Part shown: positions 35,197 to 44,219 of the stretch, in pieces
How positions within the stretch are numbered: the stretch's first letter is position 1
Layout: each line of letters starts with the position of its first letter
Origin: Lachnospiraceae bacterium
GTDB taxonomy: Bacteria > Bacillota > Clostridia > Lachnospirales > Lachnospiraceae
Direction: 5' to 3'
Length of the DNA: 64,000 nt
Assembly: GCA_015057825.1 (NCBI GenBank)
Contig: SVDN01000007.1
Span: forward strand, 48,859 to 112,858
Translations under genes and position numbers: made by a program
The notes under the pieces: model-generated
What the model was told of the DNA's origin: nothing
Seen by the model: only the letters and a program-made list of their open reading frames with translations
The model's database searches: none

Positions 35197-35745
35197 ATGG
35201 CTAGCATTATTGTTGCTACGCCTAAATCCAATGATGCAAACAGAATAGCCGACACATTAAGAAAACATGGGATGGAGCAGGTGAGCGCCGTAAGCCTTGG
35301 AGCAGATGTGCTCAGCCAAGCCAACAATGCGGACTATGGGATTGTTATATGTACCAAAAGGCTCAATGACCTAAGTTACAGGGAATTGGTGGGATATTTA
35401 CCGGATTTTTTTGAAATGATATTGCTGGATTCCGGAGATGAATATACCGGCGATTTGGAGCATGTGGTACGTGTGATTTTGCCTTTTAAATACGCTGATC
35501 TCATTAACACAATAGAGATGCTTGAGGAAATGTTATACCGTCGTGTGAGGAAGAAGTTTAAAAAACCGAAGGCAAGAAGCCCCGAGGATGAAAAAACTTT
35601 GAACGAAGCAAAAGCGGTTCTTATGGAAAGAAACAACATGACGGAGCCTGAAAGCTACAGATATATTCAAAAATGCAGCATGGATACGGGCAGGAGTCTG
35701 GTGGAAACGGCACAGATGATTTTGATGTTAAACACAGACAGGTAA
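35197..35745 (+). CDS. ANTAR-domain response regulator
   Basis: 182 aa. N-terminal receiver-like domain (residues about 3-110, SIIVATPKSNDANRIADTLR) lacking a clear phosphoacceptor Asp at the usual place, then a three-helix ANTAR domain (DEKTLNEAKAVLMERNNMTE, PESYRYIQKCSMDTG, VETAQMILML). ANTAR proteins bind paired hexaloop hairpins in mRNA leaders and stop terminators from forming, often in nitrogen genes. It follows glnA by 14 nt. The leader of the first gene of the run holds a fitting hexaloop and terminator, so self-control of the operon is a sensible inference. Confidence 0.88.
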   Translation: MASIIVATPKSNDANRIADTLRKHGMEQVSAVSLGADVLSQANNADYGIVICTKRLNDLSYRELVGYLPDFFEMILLDSGDEYTGDLEHVVRVILPFKYADLINTIEMLEEMLYRRVRKKFKKPKARSPEDEKTLNEAKAVLMERNNMTEPESYRYIQKCSMDTGRSLVETAQMILMLNTDR

Positions 35746-35770
35746 AATAATAATAGAAAAGAGATATGTT

Positions 35771-36622
35771 ATGGAGATTAAGTTTACCAAAATGCATGGT
35801 TGCGGAAACGACTATGTGTATATTAACGGCTTTAGTGAGCATATTGATGCGGACAAAAAGCCCGACTTTATAAGACAGGTCAGCCACAGACATTTCGGCA
35901 TTGGCTCGGACGGCGTGATTTTTATTAATCCAAGTGATGTTGCCGACTTTGAAATGGAGATGTGGAATGCCGACGGAACCCGTGCGGAAATGTGCGGAAA
36001 CGGCATAAGATGCGTAGGAAAATATGTTTACGACTACGGCTTGACCGACAAGACGGAAATCGATGTGGTTAGTTTTGGCGCCGTTAAGAAACTTAAGCTT
36101 TTTGTTAAAGACGGCAAAGTTGAAAAGGTTAGAGTTAACATGGGAAAACCTATTCTTAAACCGGCCGAAATACCCGTAAATATGGGAGACTTGGATGAAA
36201 TGGTAGTTAACCAATCTTTGTGGGTTGCCGGAGACGAGTATTTTGTAACCTGTGTTTCCATGGGAAATCCTCATGCCGTTACTTTTATAGAAAAATGCGA
36301 GGATTTGGACATTGAAGAAGTAGGTCCTTTGTTTGAAAACCACGAAGCTTTTCCAAAACGCGTAAATACGGAATTTGTACAGGTGATAGACAAAGAACAT
36401 GTAAAAATGCGCGTCTGGGAGCGCGGTACAGGCGAGACTTTTGCCTGCGGCACGGGCTGTTGCGCTACTGCGGTTGCTTGTTTCTTAAACAAAAAATGCG
36501 GCAGAAGCGTGGAAGTGGAAGTCCTTGGCGGAAAGATAAATATCGAATGGGAAGAAAAAACAGACGAGATATTTATGACAGGACCGGCAACAACTGTATT
36601 TGACGGCGTAATTGATTACTAA
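35771..36622 (+). CDS. dapF: diaminopimelate epimerase
   Basis: 283 aa. It turns LL- into meso-diaminopimelate for peptidoglycan and lysine. The two catalytic cysteines are seen in EMCGNGIRCVGKY and in TFACGTGCCATAVA; KMHGCGNDYVYI opens the protein. Separated from the ANTAR gene by 25 nt and followed by dapL, the enzyme that supplies its substrate. It may be co-transcribed with the nitrogen run. Confidence 0.97.
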   Translation: MEIKFTKMHGCGNDYVYINGFSEHIDADKKPDFIRQVSHRHFGIGSDGVIFINPSDVADFEMEMWNADGTRAEMCGNGIRCVGKYVYDYGLTDKTEIDVVSFGAVKKLKLFVKDGKVEKVRVNMGKPILKPAEIPVNMGDLDEMVVNQSLWVAGDEYFVTCVSMGNPHAVTFIEKCEDLDIEEVGPLFENHEAFPKRVNTEFVQVIDKEHVKMRVWERGTGETFACGTGCCATAVACFLNKKCGRSVEVEVLGGKINIEWEEKTDEIFMTGPATTVFDGVIDY

Positions 36623-36713
36623 ATACAATCCGGATTTCTATTTTGGAGATTATAGTAGGTTTACATAAAGTTATCAACAAAGCATAGTAAATTAGGGAAA
36701 GAGAAGTAAAAAA

Positions 36714-37925
36714 ATGGTTAAAATAAATGATAATTATTTAAAATTAAAAAGCAGTTATCTTTTTTCGGATATTGCAAGGAAAGTCAAAGAATTTGAGTCA
36801 TCAAATCCGGATAAAAAAATAATCAGACTGGGTATAGGTGATGTTACACAGCCTATAGCGCCTGCAATAATTGCAGCACTTCACGGAGCTGTTGATGAAA
36901 TGGCGGATGAGGCTACATTTAAAGGCTATGCTCCGGACCTTGGTTACGAATTTCTTAGAAATACAATTGCGGAAAACGACTTTAAGGCTAGGGGATGCGA
37001 TATTGCAGCGGATGAAATTTTTGTTTCCGACGGTGCCAAAAGCGATTCCGGTAACATTCAGGAAATCTTTGCGGTTGATAATAAAATCGCTGTTTGCGAC
37101 CCTGTTTATCCGGTTTATGTGGATACCAACGTAATGGCAGGTCGTACGGGTACAGCGAGAGATGACGGAGTTTGGTCCGATGTTATTTATATGCCATGCA
37201 GTGCCGAAAACGGCTTTGCACCTGAGCTTCCAAAGACAGAACCGGATCTTATTTATCTTTGCTTCCCTAATAACCCTACAGGTGCCACGATTACCAAGTC
37301 GGCACTTCAGGCATGGGTTGATTACGCAAATAAAATCGGTGCCGTTATAATTTACGATGCGGCTTATGAGGCATATATATCGGAAAACGATGTACCGCAT
37401 TCCATTTATGAATGTGACGGTGCAAGAACCTGTGCAATCGAGCTTCATTCTTTTTCAAAAAACGCCGGATTTACCGGGGTAAGACTGGGTTACACGGTAA
37501 TTCCAAAAGACCTGAAAGTTGATGGTGTTATGTTACACAGCCTTTGGGCAAGAAGACACGGCACAAAATACAACGGTGCTCCTTATATTGTACAAAAAGC
37601 GGGAGCGGCTGTGTATACCGATGAGGGCAAGGCGCAGATAAAGGAACAGATTGCATATTACATGCGCAATGCTTCTTGTATTCTTGATGGACTTAAAAGT
37701 GCGGGTTATACGGTTTCCGGCGGCGTGAACGCCCCTTATATCTGGCTTAAAACACCTGATAGAATGGATAGTTGGGCATTTTTTGACTATCTTTTAAAAG
37801 AGGCCGGCATTGTAGGTACTCCCGGTGTAGGCTTTGGACCGCACGGAGAGGGATATTTCAGGCTTACGGCATTTGGCAGTTACGAAAACACAAAAGAAGC
37901 GATTGAGAGAATTAAAAGCTTATAA
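36714..37925 (+). CDS. dapL: LL-diaminopimelate aminotransferase
   Basis: 403 aa, class I/II PLP aminotransferase of the DapL type. It makes LL-DAP directly from tetrahydrodipicolinate and glutamate, bypassing the succinylase and acetylase steps. Visible: the PLP lysine in ELHSFSKNAGFTGVRLGY, CFPNNPTGATIT and YDAAYEAYI. It uses glutamate made by gltBD upstream and feeds dapF. A hairpin repeat (copy B) directly follows the stop and can end the transcript. Confidence 0.95.
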   Translation: MVKINDNYLKLKSSYLFSDIARKVKEFESSNPDKKIIRLGIGDVTQPIAPAIIAALHGAVDEMADEATFKGYAPDLGYEFLRNTIAENDFKARGCDIAADEIFVSDGAKSDSGNIQEIFAVDNKIAVCDPVYPVYVDTNVMAGRTGTARDDGVWSDVIYMPCSAENGFAPELPKTEPDLIYLCFPNNPTGATITKSALQAWVDYANKIGAVIIYDAAYEAYISENDVPHSIYECDGARTCAIELHSFSKNAGFTGVRLGYTVIPKDLKVDGVMLHSLWARRHGTKYNGAPYIVQKAGAAVYTDEGKAQIKEQIAYYMRNASCILDGLKSAGYTVSGGVNAPYIWLKTPDRMDSWAFFDYLLKEAGIVGTPGVGFGPHGEGYFRLTAFGSYENTKEAIERIKSL

Positions 37926-37978
37926 ATAATAATTGCCTATCAGGCGGTACTTCATATATTGAGGCACCGCCTTTCTTC
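37926..37978. repeat. intergenic hairpin repeat, family 1, copy B
   Basis: AATAATAATTGCCTATCAGGCGGTACTTC (about 37925-37953) matches copies A and E. The GGCGG/CCGCC stem closes around ATATATTGAGGCA and is followed by TTTCTTC, so it should terminate dapL. The right outer arm of the full element is missing. The rest up to 38162 holds no gene. Confidence 0.85.
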
Positions 37979-38162
37979 ACGCAATTTAACGGCGACTTAA
38001 TATATGAATGTGAGTAAAAGGCATTTTTTATAGCAAAGAGGAAAGGTGTTAACAGAATATTCACAAAACAATTACATTTTAGCAATATTAAGTTAAAATA
38101 ATATTACGATATATTTATTATAGTATTATTAGCTTTTAGCGTGTTAGAGAGGAGCGGGGGAT

Positions 38163-41100
38163 ATGAAAAAATACAGATTTATAGCAACTTTTCTTGTAAT
38201 TACAATGGTTTTTGCGATTAGCCTTCCGGCAACGAGGACCGGCGCCGAGACGTTTCCGGCCGCGGAAAAATTAATTGCGGGTATCTATAATTATACTTCA
38301 AACGAAAACAGCAATATTCAGGAAAGTGACAGATATATTTACAGCGATGCCTTTTTTAAACAGTCATCGTTTCTTCCTAGTGCCAATCTGGAAGTTTTAT
38401 CATCGCAGCTAGCTATTTCGTCAGCCAGCCGTTGCGGTGATGGCATAGATTTATATGAAGTCGATTATACGGATAATTCAAAAAATGCCCGTGAATTCTT
38501 AATAAGCATGGGATTTGAAGATGTTACGGCAAATAAGTATTACTCGCTTGAAAGAGAGGAAAACTCGGCAGCAGTAATAGTTGGGCATAGAAATATCAAG
38601 GCATATAACGGCAAAGAATATACTCTTCTTGCAATAGCTCCCAGAAGCGCACGTTATAAAGCAGAGTGGGTCGGAAACTTTGAGGTCGGAAGCGGGAATG
38701 TACATCAGGGCTTTAAAGCAGGAAGAGATGAAATTTTGCGTTTCGTAAAAAAATATATTTCGGATAATAACATATCCGGAAACATTAAGGTATGGATTTC
38801 GGGACACAGCAGGGGTTCGGCTCTTGCCAATGACCTTGGAGGTTTCTTTGCGGGAGGCGGTATTGCTTATTTTGACGGAAAGGTAAGCATTACTCCGGAA
38901 GATGTTTATTGTTACACATTTGCAACACCCGCAACTGTTAAAGATAACGTGTCAAAGAGCGAATTTTTAAGCGTTGAAGGTTATCGAGGCAATGATGATG
39001 CCGCTTATGTAAATGACACTCCGGGTGAGGCCTATGTTTATACCGGTGGCGGAACTTTGAGTATACATGGTGATGATTTTAAAGGCATAAGAAATCTAAT
39101 TAATTATAATGATTTAATTACAAAACTTCCGCCTGTAGAGTGGAACTTTGAACGTTTTGGAACAGATATTGACGTAAATCATGAAAACGCATCGGAAAGT
39201 GCTTTCTTGGAAGAACTCGCCAAGATTAACCTTTATTCTTACAATAAGTATCTTAATGCAGGTGGATTTCACGCAAAAACAGTTGATATTACATCAATGT
39301 CTCTTGTTAACGATCCGGAGGCCGAAAGCCTGACAATGGATGAGTTCTGGAATGAAAGATTTTCCGGACTTGCAGATATTGCTAATACAAACGCTGATTA
39401 TGTTTCGGGAGGATATGAAGATACTCTCAAAGCACTTGCGGGTATTTATGGCTTGTGCATACCGATGTATGGGGACGATATTGACGCAACAGAGTTTATA
39501 ATTCCTCTTATTCTTTCAGCTATAGCTTATGCCGACGAAAAACTTGAAGCAAGCGGGGATGCAGAAAATGAGGATGAAGCCGCAGCTATCGCTCTTGAAG
39601 ATTTGATTGGCTATTTTATGGGAAAAGATATTGATTACAATACATATACAGGCGATAATCTGATAGCGGATTTTGGAAAGCTTGTGGGCGATAATATGGA
39701 TAAAGAAATATCGGATAAGATTGCAGGCGTGATAGCTGATGCGGTACCGGAAGATCAGCCGATTGCCATTATGGTTGTAAATTCTGTTATAAATAAGTAT
39801 AATCCGAATATTAAATCCGAAGATGAATTGTACGGTAATCAATCAATTAACAAAGAAAGCCTTAAATACTTTGCAAAAGCCTTGTATTACGGTGCCGAAG
39901 AGGGAAGTCTGGTTTACAAGGATGGTGAGGTTTATGCCTCGGCGCTGTACGCTCGTAATGCATTGTATACCATTATAAATTTATCATTGGCACTGTTTAC
40001 GGAAGGAGCCGCTACTTTGCCGTTGGAGGAATACGTAATTGATGAAGATCATACAGTGATGATTTTGACTTGCAAGGTTTCTAAAGTTATAGAAGCCCTC
40101 AAGCCGATTTTCTTAACGGAAAAACAAAAAATTGAAGACGAAGATGAACAACAGGTTGTAATAGACACATATGCTAACTTTGCCGAGGCGGCGGACGGAA
40201 AGATGAAGATTGCCATTGATAAATCGCTTGCAAAAATAGTTGAAAAATGCGGGCAAATAAACGGTGAATACTATAAAAACAGACTTTTGTCATATATGGA
40301 AGATCTTAAAGCAAATGTTTCCCTTTTGAGAGAATTATTAATGGGCATAGCATTCGAATATGGAGATGGCGAATTTGACACAGTAAGAAATATTAAAACT
40401 CTTGCTACGTTTGCAGGTAATATTAACGGCATTCCTTTGGCACACTATAACGAATTATATATTGCATATGCAAAAGCAAACGCAAATGCTACAAAAACCG
40501 CTTATGATATTGTGGACGGCGGATATACAATGGATGAGAAGACCAGAGAAGAAGCAATAATTGCTGTTTGGGAAGCTACTATGGAAGCAGTTAACAATCC
40601 AAGCTCGAGAGCCGTAGCGGTTGAAGTGTCAATGGTTAACCAGGACGGAAGTATTGCTACGGTTATACCAAGCGATATACTTGAAATCGCAAAAGGCAAA
40701 AATGTAGATGTGTTCTTTAATATGGGTGAATACGGATGGATAATTAACGGAAATGATATTAATACCGACAACTTAAAGGACATTAATTTGCAGGTGACAT
40801 TTGATACCGATGCTGTTCCGATTTCGGCTATTAAAGCAGCTGTTGGAGATATGCCGAGTCGTGTGATTTCACTTTCCCACAGCGGTGATTTTGGTTTTAA
40901 GGCAAGACTCAGCTTTAATACAGGAAATGAATATATAGGACTTTACGGAAATCTGTTTTGGTACAATGCAGGAAAACTGGAAATTATGGATTCGGGATTG
41001 GTTTCTGAAAGCGGAAGAGTGGAGCTTGCATTTACTCATGCATCGGATTATGTAGTTGCATTTAGTGCAAATTCCATGATTAACAGTGTTTATACAGGTG

Positions 41101-41204
41101 ATTCGCAAAATCTTTTGGGATTTGTACTCACCTTGTCTATGGCCGGAGCGGGCCTGATTACCTGCGTGGTTATAAAAAAGAATCATTTGATTAAGGCAAA
41201 ATAA
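38163..41204 (+). CDS. large exported lipase-like (alpha/beta hydrolase) surface protein
   Basis: 1013 aa. Signal peptide (residues 1-28) and an N-terminal alpha/beta-hydrolase domain with a nucleophile elbow, VWISGHSRGSALANDLGG (GHSRG, near residue 217), as in class 3 lipase/Mbeg1-like proteins; YCYTFATPATV follows. The long middle is helical with no recognised domain. A beta-rich C-terminal part precedes YTGDSQN, a membrane segment and KKNHLIKAK, so it is probably held at the cell surface. Substrate unknown. Preceded by GGAGCGGGGG as ribosome site. Confidence 0.75.
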   Translation: MKKYRFIATFLVITMVFAISLPATRTGAETFPAAEKLIAGIYNYTSNENSNIQESDRYIYSDAFFKQSSFLPSANLEVLSSQLAISSASRCGDGIDLYEVDYTDNSKNAREFLISMGFEDVTANKYYSLEREENSAAVIVGHRNIKAYNGKEYTLLAIAPRSARYKAEWVGNFEVGSGNVHQGFKAGRDEILRFVKKYISDNNISGNIKVWISGHSRGSALANDLGGFFAGGGIAYFDGKVSITPEDVYCYTFATPATVKDNVSKSEFLSVEGYRGNDDAAYVNDTPGEAYVYTGGGTLSIHGDDFKGIRNLINYNDLITKLPPVEWNFERFGTDIDVNHENASESAFLEELAKINLYSYNKYLNAGGFHAKTVDITSMSLVNDPEAESLTMDEFWNERFSGLADIANTNADYVSGGYEDTLKALAGIYGLCIPMYGDDIDATEFIIPLILSAIAYADEKLEASGDAENEDEAAAIALEDLIGYFMGKDIDYNTYTGDNLIADFGKLVGDNMDKEISDKIAGVIADAVPEDQPIAIMVVNSVINKYNPNIKSEDELYGNQSINKESLKYFAKALYYGAEEGSLVYKDGEVYASALYARNALYTIINLSLALFTEGAATLPLEEYVIDEDHTVMILTCKVSKVIEALKPIFLTEKQKIEDEDEQQVVIDTYANFAEAADGKMKIAIDKSLAKIVEKCGQINGEYYKNRLLSYMEDLKANVSLLRELLMGIAFEYGDGEFDTVRNIKTLATFAGNINGIPLAHYNELYIAYAKANANATKTAYDIVDGGYTMDEKTREEAIIAVWEATMEAVNNPSSRAVAVEVSMVNQDGSIATVIPSDILEIAKGKNVDVFFNMGEYGWIINGNDINTDNLKDINLQVTFDTDAVPISAIKAAVGDMPSRVISLSHSGDFGFKARLSFNTGNEYIGLYGNLFWYNAGKLEIMDSGLVSESGRVELAFTHASDYVVAFSANSMINSVYTGDSQNLLGFVLTLSMAGAGLITCVVIKKNHLIKAK

Positions 41205-41250
41205 TTGTCTGTCGGGCGGCACTTCAGGATTTGAGGTGTCGCCTTATTTT
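41202..41250. repeat. intergenic hairpin repeat, family 1, copy C
   Basis: A diverged copy: TAATTGTCTGTCGGGCGGCACTTC (about 41202-41225) followed by AGGATTTGAGGTGTCGCC and TTATTTT. The stem pairs are kept by paired changes (GGCGGCAC with GTGTCGCC), supporting selection for the hairpin. It overlaps the stop of the upstream gene. Confidence 0.75.
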
Positions 41251-41310
41251 GAAACCGTATTTAACATTGTGGCTGAATAGGACGGGGCATGATAATTATT
41301 AATTCATATC

Positions 41311-41338
41311 TTGACATGCGTTCTATTTAATGTAAAAT
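41311..41338 (+). promoter_or_regulatory. promoter of the first ABC-F gene
   Basis: TTGACA (41311-41316), 16-nt spacer, TAAAAT (41333-41338). Confidence 0.6.
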
Positions 41339-41388
41339 AAAGCATTGGATGTATAGTCATGTTTTTACATTAGAAAGAGGTTATTTTA

Positions 41389-43017
41389 ATGATTAGTGCT
41401 AACAATGTAACTTTGCGTCTCGGAAAGCGTGCGCTTTTTGAGGATGTTAATATCAAATTTACGGAAGGAAACTGCTACGGTCTTATCGGTGCCAACGGCG
41501 CCGGAAAATCTACATTCCTTAAGATTTTAACGGGCCAGCTTGAGCCGTCAAAAGGTGATGTTACAATCACTCCGGGTCAGCGTCTTTCTTTCCTTGAACA
41601 GGACCACTTCAAATACGATGAATATCCTGTACTTGATACGGTTATTATGGGTAATCGTCGCCTTTACGACATTATGAAAGAAAAGGATGCCATTTACGCA
41701 AAAGAAGATTTCACCGACGAAGACGGCGTTAAGGCTGCCGAACTTGAAGGTGAATTTGCCGCAATGGATGGTTGGAATGCCGAAAGTGATGCAGCAATGC
41801 TTCTTAACGGTCTCGGCGTTGAGACAGACCTTCATTACGCACAGATGGCGGATTTGGACGGTAACTTAAAAGTCAAAGTCTTGCTTGCCCAGGCTCTTTT
41901 CGGAAATCCAGATATTTTGCTTTTGGATGAGCCTACAAACCACTTGGATTTGGACGCTATTGCTTGGCTTGAAGAGTTCCTTATTAACTTTGAAAATACG
42001 GTAATCGTTGTCAGCCATGACCGTTACTTCTTAAATAAAGTCTGCACACAGATTGCGGACATTGATTATGCTAAAATCCAGCTTTATGCAGGCAACTACG
42101 ACTTCTGGTACGAATCAAGCCAGTTGATTTTAAAACAGCGTAAAGAGGCCAATAAAAAGAAAGAAGAGCAGATTAAAGAATTGCAGGAATTCATCCAGCG
42201 TTTCTCTGCAAATGCTTCCAAATCAAAGCAGGCTACATCACGTAAGCGTGCTCTTGAAAAAATCGAGCTTGATGAGATTAAACCTTCATCAAGAAAGTAC
42301 CCTTACATCGACTTCAGACCTAACCGCGAAATCGGTAATGAAGTTTTGGAAGTAAGCGGTATTTCAAAGACAATCGACGGCGTTAAAGTGCTTGATAACA
42401 TTTCATTCATTTTAAACCGTGAAGATAAAGTTGCTTTTGTTGGTTCAAACGAGCTTGCAAAAACCACACTTTTCAAAATCCTTGCAGGTGAGATGGAGCC
42501 GGACGAAGGTTCTTATAAATGGGGCGTTACCACATCCCAGGCTTATTTCCCTAAGGATCCGGGTGATGAATTTACTCAGGATCTTGCTATCGTTGACTGG
42601 CTTACACAGTTTTCGGAAGTTAAGGATGCGACTTATGTTCGTGGTTTCCTCGGACGTATGCTTTTTGCCGGTGATGACGGTGTTAAGAAGCTTAAAGTCC
42701 TTTCCGGTGGTGAAAAGGTTCGTTGTCTTCTTTCAAAGATGATGATTATGGGATCTAACGTGCTTATCCTTGATGAGCCGACCAACCACCTTGATATGGA
42801 ATCTATCACAGCTTTGAACAACGGTCTTATTAAATTCCCGGGTGTAATCCTTTTTGCATCCCATGATCACCAGTTTGTTCAGACTACGGCTAACCGTATT
42901 ATGGAAATCGTTGATGGTAAGCTTATTGATAAGATGACTACTTACGATGAATATCTCGAGCAGGATACGGATGCGAGAAAACGTACGGTTTATACTGTTA
43001 AAGAAGAAGATAATTAG
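41389..43017 (+). CDS. ABC-F family ATPase (first)
   Basis: 542 aa, two ABC ATPase domains in one chain with no membrane segments: a ribosome-acting ABC-F protein, YbiT/YkpA-like. Domain 1: GANGAGKSTFLKIL and LLLDEPTNHLDLDA, with a signature eroded to LDGNLKVKVLL. Domain 2: Walker A changed to GSNELAKTTLF, signature LSGGEKVRCLL and LDEPTNHLDME. The linker (about residues 235-290) is charged. Family members relieve stalled ribosomes or protect them; drug resistance cannot be claimed from sequence. Ribosome site AGAGG. Confidence 0.9.
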   Translation: MISANNVTLRLGKRALFEDVNIKFTEGNCYGLIGANGAGKSTFLKILTGQLEPSKGDVTITPGQRLSFLEQDHFKYDEYPVLDTVIMGNRRLYDIMKEKDAIYAKEDFTDEDGVKAAELEGEFAAMDGWNAESDAAMLLNGLGVETDLHYAQMADLDGNLKVKVLLAQALFGNPDILLLDEPTNHLDLDAIAWLEEFLINFENTVIVVSHDRYFLNKVCTQIADIDYAKIQLYAGNYDFWYESSQLILKQRKEANKKKEEQIKELQEFIQRFSANASKSKQATSRKRALEKIELDEIKPSSRKYPYIDFRPNREIGNEVLEVSGISKTIDGVKVLDNISFILNREDKVAFVGSNELAKTTLFKILAGEMEPDEGSYKWGVTTSQAYFPKDPGDEFTQDLAIVDWLTQFSEVKDATYVRGFLGRMLFAGDDGVKKLKVLSGGEKVRCLLSKMMIMGSNVLILDEPTNHLDMESITALNNGLIKFPGVILFASHDHQFVQTTANRIMEIVDGKLIDKMTTYDEYLEQDTDARKRTVYTVKEEDN

Positions 43018-43221
43018 GGTATCAAATAATGGATTAGGGCGCAGCTTGTTTAAAATACACGCTGCGTTTTCTATTCATCGCACTCGTTTATTCGCTGACA
43101 ACCGCACAACTCGCTTCGCTCAAACAGTGCTCTGTTTGTCAGCTAACATCGTGCTCTTCATAACGAAAGCCTTGCTATCGTATTTTAAATCAATCTTCGC
43201 CTAATCCATTTTTGATATCAA
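43018..43221. repeat. long palindromic element, family 2, copy 1
   Basis: Outer arms GTATCAAATAATGGATTAGG (from 43019) and CCTAATCCATTTTTGATATC (to 43221) pair. The inner arms TTGTTTAAAATAC and GTATTTTAAATCAA pair as well. The middle contains ACACGCTGCGTTTTCTATTC, ACTCGCTTCGCTCAAACA and GCTAACATCG, shared with copy 2 at 61464. A GCAGC/GCTGC hairpin with TTTT inside it (43040-43070) can terminate the ABC-F transcript. The remainder to 43415 holds no recognised gene. Confidence 0.85.
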
Positions 43222-43415
43222 TTCGAAATATTCCCGATTCTATTTAATTTCCGCGTACAGTGGATACTGACTTCGTTCCTGTACCTGATTGCTTGCTTTA
43301 CGTCATTTATAATTATTGAGAAGTCTGACTGTATTTCAACATATGCAAACTAAAATAGAAGGATGGCGACCTTGAAGTTTTTAGTCGTTAATTCAAAATA
43401 ATTATTTTAAAAGTA

Positions 43416-43444
43416 TTTACAAATAATTTGAACTGTACTATACT
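43416..43444 (+). promoter_or_regulatory. promoter of the ECF S-component gene
   Basis: TTTACA (43416-43421), 17-nt spacer, TATACT (43439-43444). Confidence 0.65.
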
Positions 43445-43450
43445 TTTTAA

Positions 43451-43471
43451 AACCTATTAAAAAGATAGGTT
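43451..43471. promoter_or_regulatory. inverted repeat at the transcription start of the ECF gene
   Basis: AACCTAT (43451-43457) and ATAGGTT (43465-43471) flank 7 nt, at the expected start site. It could be an operator or a short 5' hairpin. Confidence 0.45.
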
Positions 43472-43508
43472 GATAAATGTTAATTTTTTAGTAAAGGATG
43501 TGGTGGGA

Positions 43509-44054
43509 ATGATGACTAATGTTGTTGATTCGAAAGTTAATAAGAAAAAAGCGATTGGGGCGAAAACTATTTGTTTTACCGCCGTTATGATGGCATTGAC
43601 CTTGGTTTTCACCGCTGTTATAGAGATTCCGATTCCTCTGGGATATGCTAATCTCGGAAGCACCATGATTTTGCTTGGAGCATTTTTACTTGGATGGGGA
43701 CCGGGCCTTATATCCGGGGCTTTGGCGCCGGCTTTGGCGGATTTTCTTTTGGGATTTCCCTTTTGGTGCTTACCGACAATAATTGTTAAGGGCGGCATGG
43801 TTGTTTTCTATCTGCTTATTGCCAAGAAAGGCGTTAAGTTTAGCGTAAAGCTTGTAGTGGGAACAATTGTTGCAAATATATGGGCGGCTTTTGGATATAC
43901 GGTCTTTGGGGCAATTATTTATGGAAGTGTGGCTGCGGGGCTTGCCAGCACTCCGGGACTTTTAATCGAGTCGGCCATAAATGCCGTGTTATTTATTGCT
44001 TTGGCCAAGCTTATATCTTCAACGAAAGCATTTAATAAAGCAGGAATAATGTAA
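43509..44054 (+). CDS. ECF transporter S-component, probably for vitamin B6
   Basis: 181 aa from ATG 43509, spaced about 8 nt after AAAGGATG; a longer frame from 43470 lacks a site. Five to six membrane helices and the S-component look (TAVMMALTLVFTAVIEIPIP, GFPFWCLPTIIVKGG, LGWGPGLISGALAPALADFL). It would bind a vitamin and use the shared EcfAAT module encoded elsewhere. The next gene is a pyridoxamine kinase, so pyridoxal or pyridoxine is the most likely cargo; that rests on the neighbour alone. Confidence 0.8.
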   Translation: MMTNVVDSKVNKKKAIGAKTICFTAVMMALTLVFTAVIEIPIPLGYANLGSTMILLGAFLLGWGPGLISGALAPALADFLLGFPFWCLPTIIVKGGMVVFYLLIAKKGVKFSVKLVVGTIVANIWAAFGYTVFGAIIYGSVAAGLASTPGLLIESAINAVLFIALAKLISSTKAFNKAGIM

Positions 44055-44219
44055 ACATAAAAGTGCTTAAAAAAACACATTAATTTAATTTACTATGCAT
44101 AAAAAATCTGATAATATAGCATAAGTTGGAAATGTTTAAATATGATTATTCATTAATCATCATTGGTAAAGAAAGCGGGATTTTATCAATGAATACATGG
44201 CCCGCATTATTGACGCAAA

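Noticed and set aside
36801..37448. 215-codon minus-strand frame opposite dapL
   Set aside because: A shadow of a highly conserved gene, with no ribosome site and no recognisable protein features.
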